A stretch of 44,717 nt of DNA from Aliiroseovarius sp. (GCF_030148435.1 NZ_JASBTN010000008.1:1-44717); one strand, 5' to 3'; counted from the first letter of the stretch, positions 15,300-24,191 are shown. Program-made: numbers and translations. Notes: generated by a model not told the origin, from the letters alone.

Positions 15300-17708
15300 T
15301 CAGAACTTCAGCCGGCGCAATCGCAGCGCGTTGATGACCACCGAGATCGACGAGGCGGACATCGCGAAGGCGGCGAACATCGGGCTGATCAGGATGCCCA
15401 GGAAGGGGAACAGCACACCTGCGGCTACGGGAACCCCCGACGCGTTGTAAATCAACGCAAAGAACAGGTTCTGGCGGATGTTGCGCATGGTTGCACGCGA
15501 CAGGCGGCGCGCGCGGACGATGCCGTCAAGGTTGCCTTTGACCAGCGTGAACCCCGCGCTTTCGATGGCCACATCGGCCCCCGTGCCCATGGCGATGCCG
15601 ACGTCCGCCTGCGCCAGTGCCGGCGCGTCGTTGACCCCGTCACCGGCCATGGCGACCTTGGCCCCCTCGGCTTGCAGATCCCGGATGATCCGGGCCTTGT
15701 CCTCGGGCAGGACGTCGGCGCGGATCTCGTCGATCCCCAGACGTCCGGCGACGGCCTTGGCGGTGCGTTCATTGTCGCCGGTGGCCATGATGATCCGGAA
15801 GCCAAGCTCGTGCAGCGCCTTCAGCGCGGCGGGAGTGGTTTCCTTGACCGGATCGGCCACGCTGACCAGCCCGGCGATTTCATCGCCCAGCACCACGAAC
15901 ATTACGGTTTCGCCTTCGTCGCGGCGGGAGTTGGCCTTTTCGATCAGCGTGTCGGCCTGCAGCCCCATATCGTCAATCAGCGCGAGGTTGCCAAGCGCCA
16001 CGGCCCGACCGTCAACCACGCCCTTGACGCCCTTGCCGGTGACGGCTTCGAAGTCATCGGCCTTGGCCATGTCCACACTGCGGTCCTCGGCGCCGCGCAC
16101 GATGGCTTCGGCCAGCGGGTGTTCCGAGCCGCGTTCCAGCGAGGCGGCGAGGCGCAGAACCTCGGCCTCGTCATGGCCGGGTTCGGGCAGGACCGCGACC
16201 AGGCGTGGCTTGCCTTCGGTCAGGGTGCCGGTCTTGTCCACCAGCAGTGTGTCGATCTTTTCAAACCGTTCCAGCGCCTCGGCGTTCTTGATCAGGACAC
16301 CCGCCTGGGCACCGCGACCGGTGGCGGTCATGATCGACATCGGCGTCGCAAGGCCAAGGGCGCACGGGCAGGCGATGATCAGCACCGCCACCGCGGAGAC
16401 CAGCCCGTAGGACAGGGCGGGTTCGGGCCCCCAGAGCGCCCAGCTGACAAAGGACAGGATCGCGATCAGGATGACGGCCGGAACGAAATACCCCGCAACC
16501 ATGTCCGCGTATTTCTGGATTGGCGCGCGCGAGCGTTGCGCGTTTGCGACCATCTCGACGATCTGGCTCAGCATGGTGTCCGCGCCGACCCGTGTGGCCT
16601 CGATGACCAGCGATCCGGTGCCATTGATCGTCGCACCCGTCACCGGGTCGCCGGCCACTTTTTCGACCGGGACCGGCTCGCCGGAAATCATGCTTTCGTC
16701 GATCGAGGAGCGGCCTTCGACGACGACGCCATCGACCGGAACCTTGTCCCCCGGAACCACGCGCAGGTGGTCGCCGACCAGGACGTGTTCCAGCGGCACT
16801 TCTTCTTCCGTACCGTCGGGGCGGATGACACGGGCCGTCTTGGCGGCCATGTCCAGCAGCGCCCGGATGGCCTTGCCGGTGCCTTCGCGAGCGCGCAGCT
16901 CCATCACCTGACCCAGCAGGACCAGGGTCACAATCACCGCCGCGGCCTCGAAATAGACGCCGACGACGCCTGTCTCGGGATCGCGGAAGCCCTCGGGAAA
17001 GATCTGCGGCGCGATCACCGCCACCATCGAAAAGGCATAGGCCGCCGCAACGCCCATCGCGATCAGCGAAAACATATTGAGCTTCATCGTCCGGAACGAG
17101 TTCCAGCCGCGCACGAAGAACGGCCAGCCCGACCAGAGGATAACCGGAGTGCCAAGCGCCACCTCGATCCACAGCGTCGTCTTTTCACCAAAGAACTCGC
17201 GCAGTTCCGGGTAGCCCACATAGGGCGACATCGTGAGGATCAGCAGCGGTATCGACAGGATCGCACCCACCCAGAAACGCCGGGTGAAGTCGATCAGCTC
17301 GGGGTTCGGCCCATCCTCGGCCATTGCTGCGGATTCAAGTTCCAGACCCATCCCGCAGAGCGGGCATGACCCGGGCTGGACCTGTCGGACCTCGGGATGC
17401 ATCGGGCAGGTATAGATGGCTCCGTCATAGTCTGGGGGCACCTTGTCGTAATCCCCGCCGCCGCCGTGGGCCGCCGAATGGGCGTGATGCCCGTGGTGAT
17501 GCCCATGGTCATGATCGTGGTGGCATTCCTCGCCGCTGCCTTCGGGCACCAGGTGCATATTGCATTTCGGGCAATCTCCCGGTTCGGTCCGCCGAATTTC
17601 CGGGTGCATGGGGCATGTATAGACGGTCCCTGCAAAATCGGCAGGGATTGTGTCCGGCTCGATGGCCTCGGAAGGCCCCGGCTTGTGCGCGTGGGTGTGC
17701 TGCGTCAT
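15300..17708 (-). CDS. copA: Copper-type P1B ATPase with two N-terminal heavy-metal-binding domains
   Basis: This 802-residue heavy-metal P-type ATPase would pump Cu(I) or Ag(I) out of the cytoplasm. It carries two short metal-binding domains with the TCPMHPE motif (about residues 31-37 and 99-106), each followed by a Cys-Pro-x-Cys-type pair, and a His-rich linker at about residues 63-80. The membrane CPC motif ([13 protein letters not shown], near residue 447), the phosphorylation motif DKTGT (near 491) and the [20 protein letters not shown] hinge are all present. The MxxSS signature ([19 protein letters not shown]) at the C-terminus fits Cu(I) pumps. An AAGGAT site precedes the ATG. The classical CxxC HMA domain is absent, as in the CopB/SilP-like branch with YHS-type domains. 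Confidence 0.9.
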   Translation of the reverse strand: MTQHTHAHKPGPSEAIEPDTIPADFAGTVYTCPMHPEIRRTEPGDCPKCNMHLVPEGSGEECHHDHDHGHHHGHHAHSAAHGGGGDYDKVPPDYDGAIYTCPMHPEVRQVQPGSCPLCGMGLELESAAMAEDGPNPELIDFTRRFWVGAILSIPLLILTMSPYVGYPELREFFGEKTTLWIEVALGTPVILWSGWPFFVRGWNSFRTMKLNMFSLIAMGVAAAYAFSMVAVIAPQIFPEGFRDPETGVVGVYFEAAAVIVTLVLLGQVMELRAREGTGKAIRALLDMAAKTARVIRPDGTEEEVPLEHVLVGDHLRVVPGDKVPVDGVVVEGRSSIDESMISGEPVPVEKVAGDPVTGATINGTGSLVIEATRVGADTMLSQIVEMVANAQRSRAPIQKYADMVAGYFVPAVILIAILSFVSWALWGPEPALSYGLVSAVAVLIIACPCALGLATPMSIMTATGRGAQAGVLIKNAEALERFEKIDTLLVDKTGTLTEGKPRLVAVLPEPGHDEAEVLRLAASLERGSEHPLAEAIVRGAEDRSVDMAKADDFEAVTGKGVKGVVDGRAVALGNLALIDDMGLQADTLIEKANSRRDEGETVMFVVLGDEIAGLVSVADPVKETTPAALKALHELGFRIIMATGDNERTAKAVAGRLGIDEIRADVLPEDKARIIRDLQAEGAKVAMAGDGVNDAPALAQADVGIAMGTGADVAIESAGFTLVKGNLDGIVRARRLSRATMRNIRQNLFFALIYNASGVPVAAGVLFPFLGILISPMFAAFAMSASSISVVINALRLRRLKF

Positions 17709-17781
17709 GCGATATATCCTTGCTCAATGGCGTGTCGTGTTCGGCGAAGCCCGTCCGGGCCGCGGAATTCAAGTTCAGGTA

Positions 17782-18675
17782 TCATGTGATCCTGCCTGTT
17801 TTTCTTGCAACGTCCGCCAGCAGCGGTGCGACGGAGATTTCGTTGCTGTCGTGGGTGATCGTGTTTGTCGAAACAATCCGGGCGGCGCCGGCGGCCAGAA
17901 TATCCTCGTAGGCCGATCCGGCGAAGACCGCGTGGATGACGACACACACGGCGGCGTTTGCCCCGAGTGCGTCGAGGTGCTGCAGGGTGCGCACCATCGT
18001 TTGGCCGGAGGAGGCTATGTCATCGAGGATCACCGGTGTGCCGCCGCGCAATGTGTCGCTGTCCGGCAGGCTGACCTCGACGGCGCGATCGCCACGCCGG
18101 ATTTTTTGCAGCACCTCATACGGGCGCTGCGCCAGCCTTGCGACTTCGGCCACCCATTGCTGGCTTTCGCTGTCCGGCCCAAACAGGACCGCGTCGGGTA
18201 TGTTTTTCCCGATCCAGTCCGCGATGACCGGCGCGGCGGCGGCATGTGCCGCCGGGATTGCAAACAGGCGCGACAGGTCGGGATTGCGGTGCAGATGCGG
18301 ATCGACCGTGGCCAGCCAGTCGAAGCTTTCCCCGAGGAAGGCAGAAAACAACGGCGCACTCAGGGCTTCGCCCGGATGGAACCGCTTGTCCTGACGCATA
18401 TAGCCCAGGTAGGGCGCAATCAGCCCGACGCTTTGCGCCCCGAAAGCCCGTGCGGTTTCAGCCGCGAAGCGCAACGGCAAGGCCAACCGGTCCGGGTCGC
18501 GCAATGTGGCCAGGAAGATCACCTCCCGCCCGGCCAGATCAGGCGGCAAAGTCACCAGGCTTTCCCCGTCGGGAAAATGCCGCCACGCCAGGTCCAGCTG
18601 CTCGGCTCCGAGCAACGGCGCCAGGTCGGCGGCAAGCGGTCGCATGTCCGGAAAGGCGAGGATCACGGGTTTCAT
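17782..18675 (-). CDS. prs: Ribose-phosphate pyrophosphokinase-family protein (PRPP synthetase)
   Basis: This 297-residue member of the PRPP synthetase family has the N-terminal ATP-binding half with the YMRQDKRFHPGEALS and DPHLHR motifs, the flexible catalytic loop (KIRRGDRAVEV) and the PRPP loop (VILDDIASSGQTM). It is shorter than the roughly 315-residue housekeeping enzyme and is therefore likely a second, specialised copy. Its ATG overlaps the stop of the phosphorylase gene by 4 nt. In this operon it may consume or generate phosphoribosyl compounds released by that phosphorylase. Whether it uses ribose 5-phosphate or another pentose phosphate cannot be told from sequence. Confidence 0.85.
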   Translation of the reverse strand: MKPVILAFPDMRPLAADLAPLLGAEQLDLAWRHFPDGESLVTLPPDLAGREVIFLATLRDPDRLALPLRFAAETARAFGAQSVGLIAPYLGYMRQDKRFHPGEALSAPLFSAFLGESFDWLATVDPHLHRNPDLSRLFAIPAAHAAAAPVIADWIGKNIPDAVLFGPDSESQQWVAEVARLAQRPYEVLQKIRRGDRAVEVSLPDSDTLRGGTPVILDDIASSGQTMVRTLQHLDALGANAAVCVVIHAVFAGSAYEDILAAGAARIVSTNTITHDSNEISVAPLLADVARKTGRIT

Positions 18676-20186
18676 GGGGTCTCCGATATGGCAAAGGCCT
18701 GCGATTGGCTGTTGGCATAATCCTTGGCATAGGCGAGTTCGCCAGGGGTTTCGGCATGGATTTCGAACAGGGGCGCGCCGGCGGTGACACGGTCGCCGAC
18801 CGACGCCTGCAGGAACACTCCCGCGCCCTGCTGGCGCGGTGCGCCGGCAAGCTTGGCGATCCGGGCAATCAGGCGATTGTCGAGCGCCGTAATCGTGCCG
18901 GATTGCGCGGCCAGAACCGGGGTGCGATGCGCCGCGCGACGGGGCTCACGGAACCCGCCCTGCGCCTCGCAGATCGCCATGAATTTCGCCGCCGCCGCGC
19001 CGCTGTCCAGCAGTTCAGCCGCCCGATCCCGGCCCCGCCCGGCGACGCCGCTCTGCGCCATGTCAAGCAGCAACCCGGCCAGATCAAGCGCGCGCGCGCG
19101 CAAATCGGCAGGGGCGTCGGGATCGCCTCGCAGCACGGCCAGAACATCGCTTGCCTCCAGTGCCGGACCGATGCCCCGCCCGACCGGGGCTGTTCCGTCG
19201 CTGACATGCACGGCAAGCTTCAGCCCGATGGCCTCTGCCACCCCCGCAAGGTGGGCTTTCAGAGTTTCCGCATCCCCGGCGGAGCGCACCTTGGCCGACG
19301 GGCCAACCGGGATGTCGATCAACACGTCACTCGCCCCGACAGCGGCCTTTTTCGACAGGACACTGGCGACCATCTGGCCGACGCTGTCAAAATCGAGCGG
19401 CCGTTCGATGCGGATCAGCAGGTCGTCCGCCGGGCTCAGGTTCAGCTTGCCGCCCCAGACGACGCACCCGCCTTCGGCCTCGACAACCCGGCGCAGGGCC
19501 CGCGTGTCCAGATCGACCGGCGCCATGACCTCCATCGTGTCTGCGGAGCCTGCCGGGGAGGTGATCGCCCGCGAGGAGGTTTTCGGGATCAGCTGCCCCG
19601 CCGCCGCGACAATCGCGACAACAATCGGTGTGGTGCGATTGCCCGGCAAGCCGCCGACACAGTGCTTGTCCAGCACCTGCGCCCCGCCCCAGTCAAGCGT
19701 TTCGCCCGCCGCCTGCATTGCCCGCGTCAAGGCCATGGTTTCCGCCAGGGTCAACCGGTCCCCGGCGCAGGCGGTGACAAATGCCGCCAGATCAAGATCG
19801 GACAGCCGGTTGTCGAGCGTGTCGGCAATGATGCCCGCGAAGGCGGCCTGGTCCAGCGTCTGGCCATAGGCCTTGGCCCGGATCGAAGAGGCCGAGGCCG
19901 GCGGTTCGGGATGTGAAAACCGGGCCAGCGCCCCTTCGGATGCGCCCAGACCGGTCCAGGCGGCTTCGGAAAGCGCCGCGGTGTCCACACCCAGCCAATC
20001 CGCCCCCGACACGACATTGAGCGTCGCCGTGACCCTGCGCCCCGCCAGTTCGATCTGGATGCGGGTCATGGCGGCAAACCCTTCGGAACGGCAGATGTGG
20101 CAATCCTCGTGCATGTAGACGACCGGCTGGCTGTAAGTGTCGATCCCGGCCCGGGTCAGGGGCAACATATCCGCGTGTGCCGTCAT
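18672..20186 (-). CDS. AMP-phosphorylase/thymidine phosphorylase family protein
   Basis: This 504-residue enzyme belongs to nucleoside/nucleotide phosphorylases. The motifs DKHCVGGLPGNRTT and PKTSSRAITSPAGSADTMEV match the archaeal AMP phosphorylase branch better than bacterial DeoA, which has GGVGDKTS. AMP phosphorylase converts a nucleoside 5'-monophosphate and phosphate to base and ribose 1,5-bisphosphate. An N-terminal domain of about 85 residues precedes the phosphorylase core, as in that branch. The gene overlaps the upstream metallo-hydrolase gene and the downstream prs gene by 4 nt each. No ribose-1,5-bisphosphate isomerase or RuBisCO is in the window, so the product's fate would differ from the archaeal pathway. 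Confidence 0.82.
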   Translation of the reverse strand: MTAHADMLPLTRAGIDTYSQPVVYMHEDCHICRSEGFAAMTRIQIELAGRRVTATLNVVSGADWLGVDTAALSEAAWTGLGASEGALARFSHPEPPASASSIRAKAYGQTLDQAAFAGIIADTLDNRLSDLDLAAFVTACAGDRLTLAETMALTRAMQAAGETLDWGGAQVLDKHCVGGLPGNRTTPIVVAIVAAAGQLIPKTSSRAITSPAGSADTMEVMAPVDLDTRALRRVVEAEGGCVVWGGKLNLSPADDLLIRIERPLDFDSVGQMVASVLSKKAAVGASDVLIDIPVGPSAKVRSAGDAETLKAHLAGVAEAIGLKLAVHVSDGTAPVGRGIGPALEASDVLAVLRGDPDAPADLRARALDLAGLLLDMAQSGVAGRGRDRAAELLDSGAAAAKFMAICEAQGGFREPRRAAHRTPVLAAQSGTITALDNRLIARIAKLAGAPRQQGAGVFLQASVGDRVTAGAPLFEIHAETPGELAYAKDYANSQSQAFAISETP

Positions 20187-21568
20187 GTCGGGCGATCCAG
20201 GCGGATGGTTTCCAGATGCTCGGGCACACGGGCATTCCAGCCCAGTTCGTGCTCCACGCGGAACCGCAACCTGTCCGAGGCCTGCGGTTCGCCATGGGTC
20301 AGATAGGTCATGCGCGGCGGCCGGTCGGCGCCTTGCATCCAGTTCAGGATTTCATCGCTATCCGCATGGCCGGAGAAGGCCTTGAGCTGGATCACCTCGG
20401 CCCCGATCGAAAACTCGCGTCCGAAGATGCGCAATTGCCTTGCGCCTGCCGCCAGCGCCGCGCCGCGCGTTCCCCCGGCCTGGAAACCCGACAGAAGGAT
20501 CGCGTTTCGGGCATCGCCGCCAAAGCTCGCGATATGGTGCAGGATCCGCCCGCCGGTCAGCATGCCGCTGGCGGAAATGATGATCATCGGACCATGGCGG
20601 GTGTTGAGCGCTTTCGAATCCTCCACCGTATTGACCCGTTTCGCGAGCTCGAACATGCGCAGGCAGTCTTCGGCGGACACGTGATGCTCTTCATGGAACC
20701 GGTGGTAGATATCGGTTGCATCGACCGCCATCGGGCTGTTCAGGAAGGTCGGCGTATAGGGGATCTCGCCCCGTTTCTGCAGCCGCGCGATATGGTACAT
20801 CAGGCCCTGGGCACGTCCGACCGCAAAGGACGGAATCAGCACGGTCCCGCCGCGCGCGAATACGCGCCTGAGGATCGGGGCAAGTTCCGCTTCCGCTTCG
20901 GCCGGGTCATGGGTGCGGTTGCCGTAAGTGGATTCGCATACCAGCACATCGGCCCCGCCAAATCTGCGCGGCGGCCGCATCAGGGGGTCTGCATCTCGTC
21001 CCAGATCGCCGCTGAAATGCAGGACCGTTTGGCCGATTTTCAGACGGATCTGGGCCGCGCCCAGAAGATGGCCCGCAGGGATGAACGTCGCGCTGATCCC
21101 GTCGCCAAGGTCGACAGGCTGATCAAAGCGCACCGTCCGGAACCGCTCCAGCGCCGCCTCGGCGTCCTTCAGGGTATAAAGCGGCGTCGGGTTCTTGTGT
21201 TTCGAATAGCCCTTGCGGCGGGCATAGCGCGCCTCTTCTTCCTGGATATGCCCGCTGTCGGGCAGGATGAGGCCACACAGTTCCCTGCTGGCCTCGGTGC
21301 AGATGACCTTGCCCCGAAATCCCGCGCGGACCAGTGCCGGAATATATCCCGAATGGTCAAGATGAGCATGGGTAAGTAGCACCGTGTCTATCGTGTTCGG
21401 CCGGGCCGGAAACGGTTTGCGATTGCGCTTTCGCAGTTGCTTGAACCCCTGGAACAGGCCGCAATCGACCAGGATACGGCGCTCTCCGGCCTCGACCAGG
21501 TAGCGCGAACCCGTCACGGTGCCGGTCGCACCAAGAAACCGCAGGGAAGGCTGGCTGAAACGGGTCAT
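20183..21568 (-). CDS. Beta-CASP metallo-beta-lactamase-fold RNA hydrolase
   Basis: This 461-residue protein has the metallo-beta-lactamase core with HAHLDHSGYIP near residue 65 and the GHLLGAAQ, FSGDLGRD and CESTYGNRTH segments. The beta-CASP motifs SASGMLTGGRILHH and FSGHADSDE follow, as in RNA-specific processing nucleases. I chose the ATG at 21568, which stands 8 nt after a GGAG; another ATG lies 6 nt upstream. Its stop overlaps the AMP-phosphorylase-like gene by 4 nt, so it heads a coupled triad with phosphorylase and PRPP synthetase. A role in producing nucleotides from RNA for the downstream enzymes is inference. Confidence 0.88.
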   Translation of the reverse strand: MTRFSQPSLRFLGATGTVTGSRYLVEAGERRILVDCGLFQGFKQLRKRNRKPFPARPNTIDTVLLTHAHLDHSGYIPALVRAGFRGKVICTEASRELCGLILPDSGHIQEEEARYARRKGYSKHKNPTPLYTLKDAEAALERFRTVRFDQPVDLGDGISATFIPAGHLLGAAQIRLKIGQTVLHFSGDLGRDADPLMRPPRRFGGADVLVCESTYGNRTHDPAEAEAELAPILRRVFARGGTVLIPSFAVGRAQGLMYHIARLQKRGEIPYTPTFLNSPMAVDATDIYHRFHEEHHVSAEDCLRMFELAKRVNTVEDSKALNTRHGPMIIISASGMLTGGRILHHIASFGGDARNAILLSGFQAGGTRGAALAAGARQLRIFGREFSIGAEVIQLKAFSGHADSDEILNWMQGADRPPRMTYLTHGEPQASDRLRFRVEHELGWNARVPEHLETIRLDRPT

Positions 21569-21666
21569 GGGCATGTCTCCTTTCCAATGACCAGAGAGGT
21601 CGAAGCCGAAAAAGCGTCGTTGCTGTCGCGCAGCCTGGAACACCGGCGGCTAAACCGGCGGCGGAA

Positions 21667-21680
21667 CTGACGTCATTCAA
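21667..21680. promoter_or_regulatory. Imperfect FNR/Dnr-type box upstream of the RNase triad
   Basis: On the minus strand the sequence TTGAATGACGTCAG differs by one base from TTGA-N6-TCAA. It lies about 100 nt upstream of the beta-CASP gene start. One mismatch in eight defined positions makes this weak by itself. A perfect box at 24617-24630 raises its plausibility. Confidence 0.3.
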
Positions 21681-21725
21681 GAACCAAGGTCTTTCAGGGC
21701 ATCAGTCCCCGCCGCCGGGAACCCG

Positions 21726-22787
21726 TCAGGGCAGCGCAACCATCTGGTGCCCTTCGCCGTTCACCGGAAACTCGCCGATCGCGCTCAGGTCCGATGCATT
21801 CACGATCCAGACCAGCGGCTCGGAACGCGACGAGACGTAGAACGTGCCGGTGCCGGGGATGTTTGTCAGGTGGTAGGGTTCCGGGGACAGGGCCGCGAAA
21901 GAGATGTCGCCGCTTGACAGCGCAACCGTTGCAATCTTGTTCTCGCCCCGACCAGCGACGAACAGCGCCGCGCGGTCATCCGACAGGTCGATCCCGTGCA
22001 GGGTTCCGCCGATCGCAAAGCTGCGCAATTGCGAACCGTCCTTCAGCGACAGTTCCAGCACGTTGCCTGCGTCCGCATCCGCCGCGTAGAGCGTCATTTT
22101 TTCCGGGTCGACAGCGAAATGTTCGGGGGCATCGCCTGCCACCATGTTGCGGCGTACGATCCCGCGCGAAAGATCGACTTCGCTGATCGTTCCGTTGCCG
22201 GTGTTCGAGACATAGACAACGCCGGGATCCGACCCGAAGGCCACGTAGTTGGGCGTGCTGCCGGTCTGCACGAATGCCGTCAGTTCGAAGGTGGTCAGGT
22301 CAACCACGGAAATCCCGTCGCCCGCAGGGTGGGTTGCGACGGCGAAACGGCCGTCGGGGGACACGGCCGTGTGGTGCACGGCACCCGGGACTTCGATCCG
22401 GCGAATGATCTCGCCGGTCGTTGCGTCCAGAACGCTGAGGATGCTGATCCCCGCGTCCGAAGGCCCGATCGGTTCACTTTCCTTTGGCGCATGGTGTGCC
22501 TCATGATCGTTTGCGGAGACGGTTTCGGGCTGAGCCATCTCGGCGATCGCGGCGCGGTCGGTCTCGGCATAGCTGCCAGCGACGAGATAGGGCACACCGG
22601 GCGCCCCCGCGAGCCCGTGCACCGCCTCGACCCCGGTGATCTGCTTTACCGTTTCTCCGGTATCAGCCTTGACCATGCGGATGGAATTGGCGCTGCCCTC
22701 GGGCACGAAAACGATGGGCTGGGCCGCCGCGATTGCGGTCGACACCAGAAATGCTGCTGTTGCAGTGGGGAATGCACGAAACTTCAC
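21726..22787 (-). CDS. Periplasmic YVTN/YncE-like beta-propeller protein
   Basis: This 353-residue protein begins with a signal peptide (hydrophobic core, cleavage near AIAAAQP) and then shows repeating blades of the YncE/YVTN type (VHHTAVSPDGRFAVATHP, PNYVAFGSDPGVVYVSN, PEHFAVDPEKMTLYAADAD). A His-rich insertion (NDHEAHHAPK, near residue 95) could bind metal. The start is a GTG at 22787 that overlaps the stop of a 48-codon ORF. Such propellers serve as periplasmic scaffolds or electron-transfer partners. It probably belongs with the sigma-factor genes upstream. The function is unknown. Confidence 0.75.
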   Translation of the reverse strand: MKFRAFPTATAAFLVSTAIAAAQPIVFVPEGSANSIRMVKADTGETVKQITGVEAVHGLAGAPGVPYLVAGSYAETDRAAIAEMAQPETVSANDHEAHHAPKESEPIGPSDAGISILSVLDATTGEIIRRIEVPGAVHHTAVSPDGRFAVATHPAGDGISVVDLTTFELTAFVQTGSTPNYVAFGSDPGVVYVSNTGNGTISEVDLSRGIVRRNMVAGDAPEHFAVDPEKMTLYAADADAGNVLELSLKDGSQLRSFAIGGTLHGIDLSDDRAALFVAGRGENKIATVALSSGDISFAALSPEPYHLTNIPGTGTFYVSSRSEPLVWIVNASDLSAIGEFPVNGEGHQMVALP

Positions 22788-22930
22788 GATTTTTCCTTCG
22801 ATGTATTTGCTGATTTGCCGACCGGGTTTTTCGCGGTCGCGAGTGCTGCGGTTGCGGGCCGGTTCCGGCGCACGCGCTGTTCAGGAAAGGGAGGCAGACC
22901 AGCTGCAAAATGGAACGGAGCAGATGTCAC
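22784..22930 (-). CDS. Possible 48-residue small protein
   Basis: A GTG-started ORF has an AAGGAG site 7 nt upstream and a stop that overlaps the GTG start of the YncE-like gene. The predicted peptide is rich in Arg, Pro and Ala (it begins with TSAPFHFAAGLPP) and has no membrane segment. The tight coupling supports real translation, but I recognise no family and the composition could be chance in GC-rich DNA. Confidence 0.4.
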   Translation of the reverse strand: MTSAPFHFAAGLPPFPEQRVRRNRPATAALATAKNPVGKSANTSKEKS

Positions 22931-22933
22931 GCT

Positions 22934-23002
22934 TTATCTCCTTGATATCCGTACCCCGGCGCCAATGGCCGGGATGCGGTTGCCATGTAGGTCTTTGCAC
23001 AT
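22934..23002 (-). CDS. Possible 22-residue leader peptide
   Basis: A 22-codon ORF starts at an ATG preceded by GGAGG 9 nt upstream in an AT-rich patch and stops 3 nt before the next GTG-started ORF. The peptide has one Cys (MCKDLHGNR...) and ends ISRR. Its last codons contain the ribosome-binding site of the following ORF, which is the arrangement of a translationally coupled leader. No family is recognised. Confidence 0.4.
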   Translation of the reverse strand: MCKDLHGNRIPAIGAGVRISRR

Positions 23003-23086
23003 ATTAATTTTTCCTCCATCAGGAATGGGCCTTGTTGGTGTGTAGACGCGCGTGCGGGCCCGACATTACAGGATGCGCGTGAGAAA

Positions 23087-23443
23087 TCAGGTTTCCGCAG
23101 TTTCCATCAGCTGGCAGTCGCAACCGGCAAGGCCATGCTGTGGGCAGATTATGCACATCTCCTCGATCCGTTCCTCCAGCCCCTGCCGCCCAAGAGCAAG
23201 CTGCGCAGCTACCAGGTCCGGGCTGAGCCCCGAGGTCTCTGCAACCGTCGCGGGCAACTCCCCGGCCAGATCGACGGCCCGAACAATCCTGGCCTGCTTC
23301 GGCGGGAGTGTGGACAGGAGCACGTCGAGAACACCACATATCAACGCCTCGAGTTCTTCGTCGGGCACCGGATCCGTGGTGTGATCGGGCATTTCTTTCG
23401 CGGCTGCTCTGCCCCTCGAAGCCGCGTTCGCCGGTTCTGTCAT
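23087..23443 (-). CDS. Sigma-region-4-like protein with C-terminal Cys motif (sigma paralogue lacking region 2)
   Basis: This 118-residue protein aligns by eye with the last 75 residues of the adjacent ECF sigma factor. It has the region-4-like helix-turn-helix (LPPKQARIVRAVDLAGELPA, then SGLSPDLVAAQLALGRQGL) and the same C-terminal cysteine set: C97-xx-C100-x7-C108-x-C110, plus C36, which aligns with C116 of the sigma factor. Region 2, needed for core binding and -10 recognition, is missing. A strong AGGAGG stands 5 nt before ATG 23443. It may modulate the neighbouring sigma factor, for example as a metal-responsive competitor. That role is inference. Confidence 0.65.
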   Translation of the reverse strand: MTEPANAASRGRAAAKEMPDHTTDPVPDEELEALICGVLDVLLSTLPPKQARIVRAVDLAGELPATVAETSGLSPDLVAAQLALGRQGLEERIEEMCIICPQHGLAGCDCQLMETAET

Positions 23444-23500
23444 TGGCACCTCCTGAGAACATGCTGTGTCTGAACAAAGGACGCGCCATGGGGCGGAACC

Positions 23501-24130
23501 TTACAGCCGGGGTGCCAATGCGGTTTCGGGTGGGATCAAAAGTGGCTGCCTGTCCCGTGAATGATCGCAGTCACATTGCATGAAGCCGCCTTCGCCGCAG
23601 ACCGGGCAGATCTCGGCGATCTTTTTCTTCAGCGCGGCCCTGCTGCGATGAAGCCGAACCCCCAGGGCATTCAGGTTGACGCCAAGATCCGCCGCAACCG
23701 CGTTGCGTGGCTCGTCCTGCAGGTCCAGGCGCGTCAGCAGCTCGGCCTGCGCCGGTTCGAGCTTGCGCAGGGCTGCGCCGATGCAATGGCACGCGGGCTC
23801 CTCGGTATTCTCTGGTTCCGGCGCAAGAATGCGGGCCTCGATCGAATAGGCTTGCGTCCCGCGGTTTCGGGTCGCCCGACGCCGGTAGTGGTCCGTCAGT
23901 GTGTGCCTCAGGGTGATGCCAAGCCAGGCATCCAGCCGCGCGCCGCGCTTGATCGAGGCATGGCTGCGCAGAACCTTGACGCAGAAGTCCTGAAAGACGT
24001 CCTCGGCCTCGTGCTGACTGCCCAGGCGTTTGCGCAGGAATCCAAGGAAACGGTTGCGGCATTCGATGAGTTTCGCCTCCGCGTCACGGCGCGAGACCTC
24101 TGGTATTCGGTGTTTGGAGTCAGCGGGCAT
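23501..24130 (-). CDS. ECF sigma factor with C-terminal Cys-rich motif (CorE-like)
   Basis: This 209-residue sigma-70 family protein has region 2 (FLGFLRKRLGSQHEAEDVFQ, WLGITLRHTLTDHYRRR) and region 4 (LRKLEPAQAELLTRLDL, LGVNLNALGVRLHRSRAAL). It ends with C175-PV-C178-x7-C186-x-C188 and has C114-x-C116 in the linker. ECF factors with a C-terminal Cys-rich domain are known from CorE of Myxococcus, where the domain senses copper redox state; a copper-type ATPase is encoded nearby. No anti-sigma gene is adjacent, as in that group. An AAGGAG precedes the ATG. The downstream gene encodes a region-4-only paralogue with the same Cys spacing. Confidence 0.8.
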   Translation of the reverse strand: MPADSKHRIPEVSRRDAEAKLIECRNRFLGFLRKRLGSQHEAEDVFQDFCVKVLRSHASIKRGARLDAWLGITLRHTLTDHYRRRATRNRGTQAYSIEARILAPEPENTEEPACHCIGAALRKLEPAQAELLTRLDLQDEPRNAVAADLGVNLNALGVRLHRSRAALKKKIAEICPVCGEGGFMQCDCDHSRDRQPLLIPPETALAPRL

Positions 24131-24191
24131 GTTTTGCTCCTTTCACATGGTTTCGTGCAGCATCGGAAACCAATGCTGGCGATCGGACCTG

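Noticed and set aside
14856-17369. Long plus-strand open frame of about 837 codons opposite the copper ATPase
   Set aside because: It is Arg/Asp/His/Gln-rich with no family motifs and mirrors the ATPase codons, as expected for an antisense shadow.
19458-19540. CRISPR array or tandem repeats anywhere in the window
   Set aside because: I looked for regularly spaced repeats and saw none; short similar stretches such as GGCGGC runs are GC-rich codon use.
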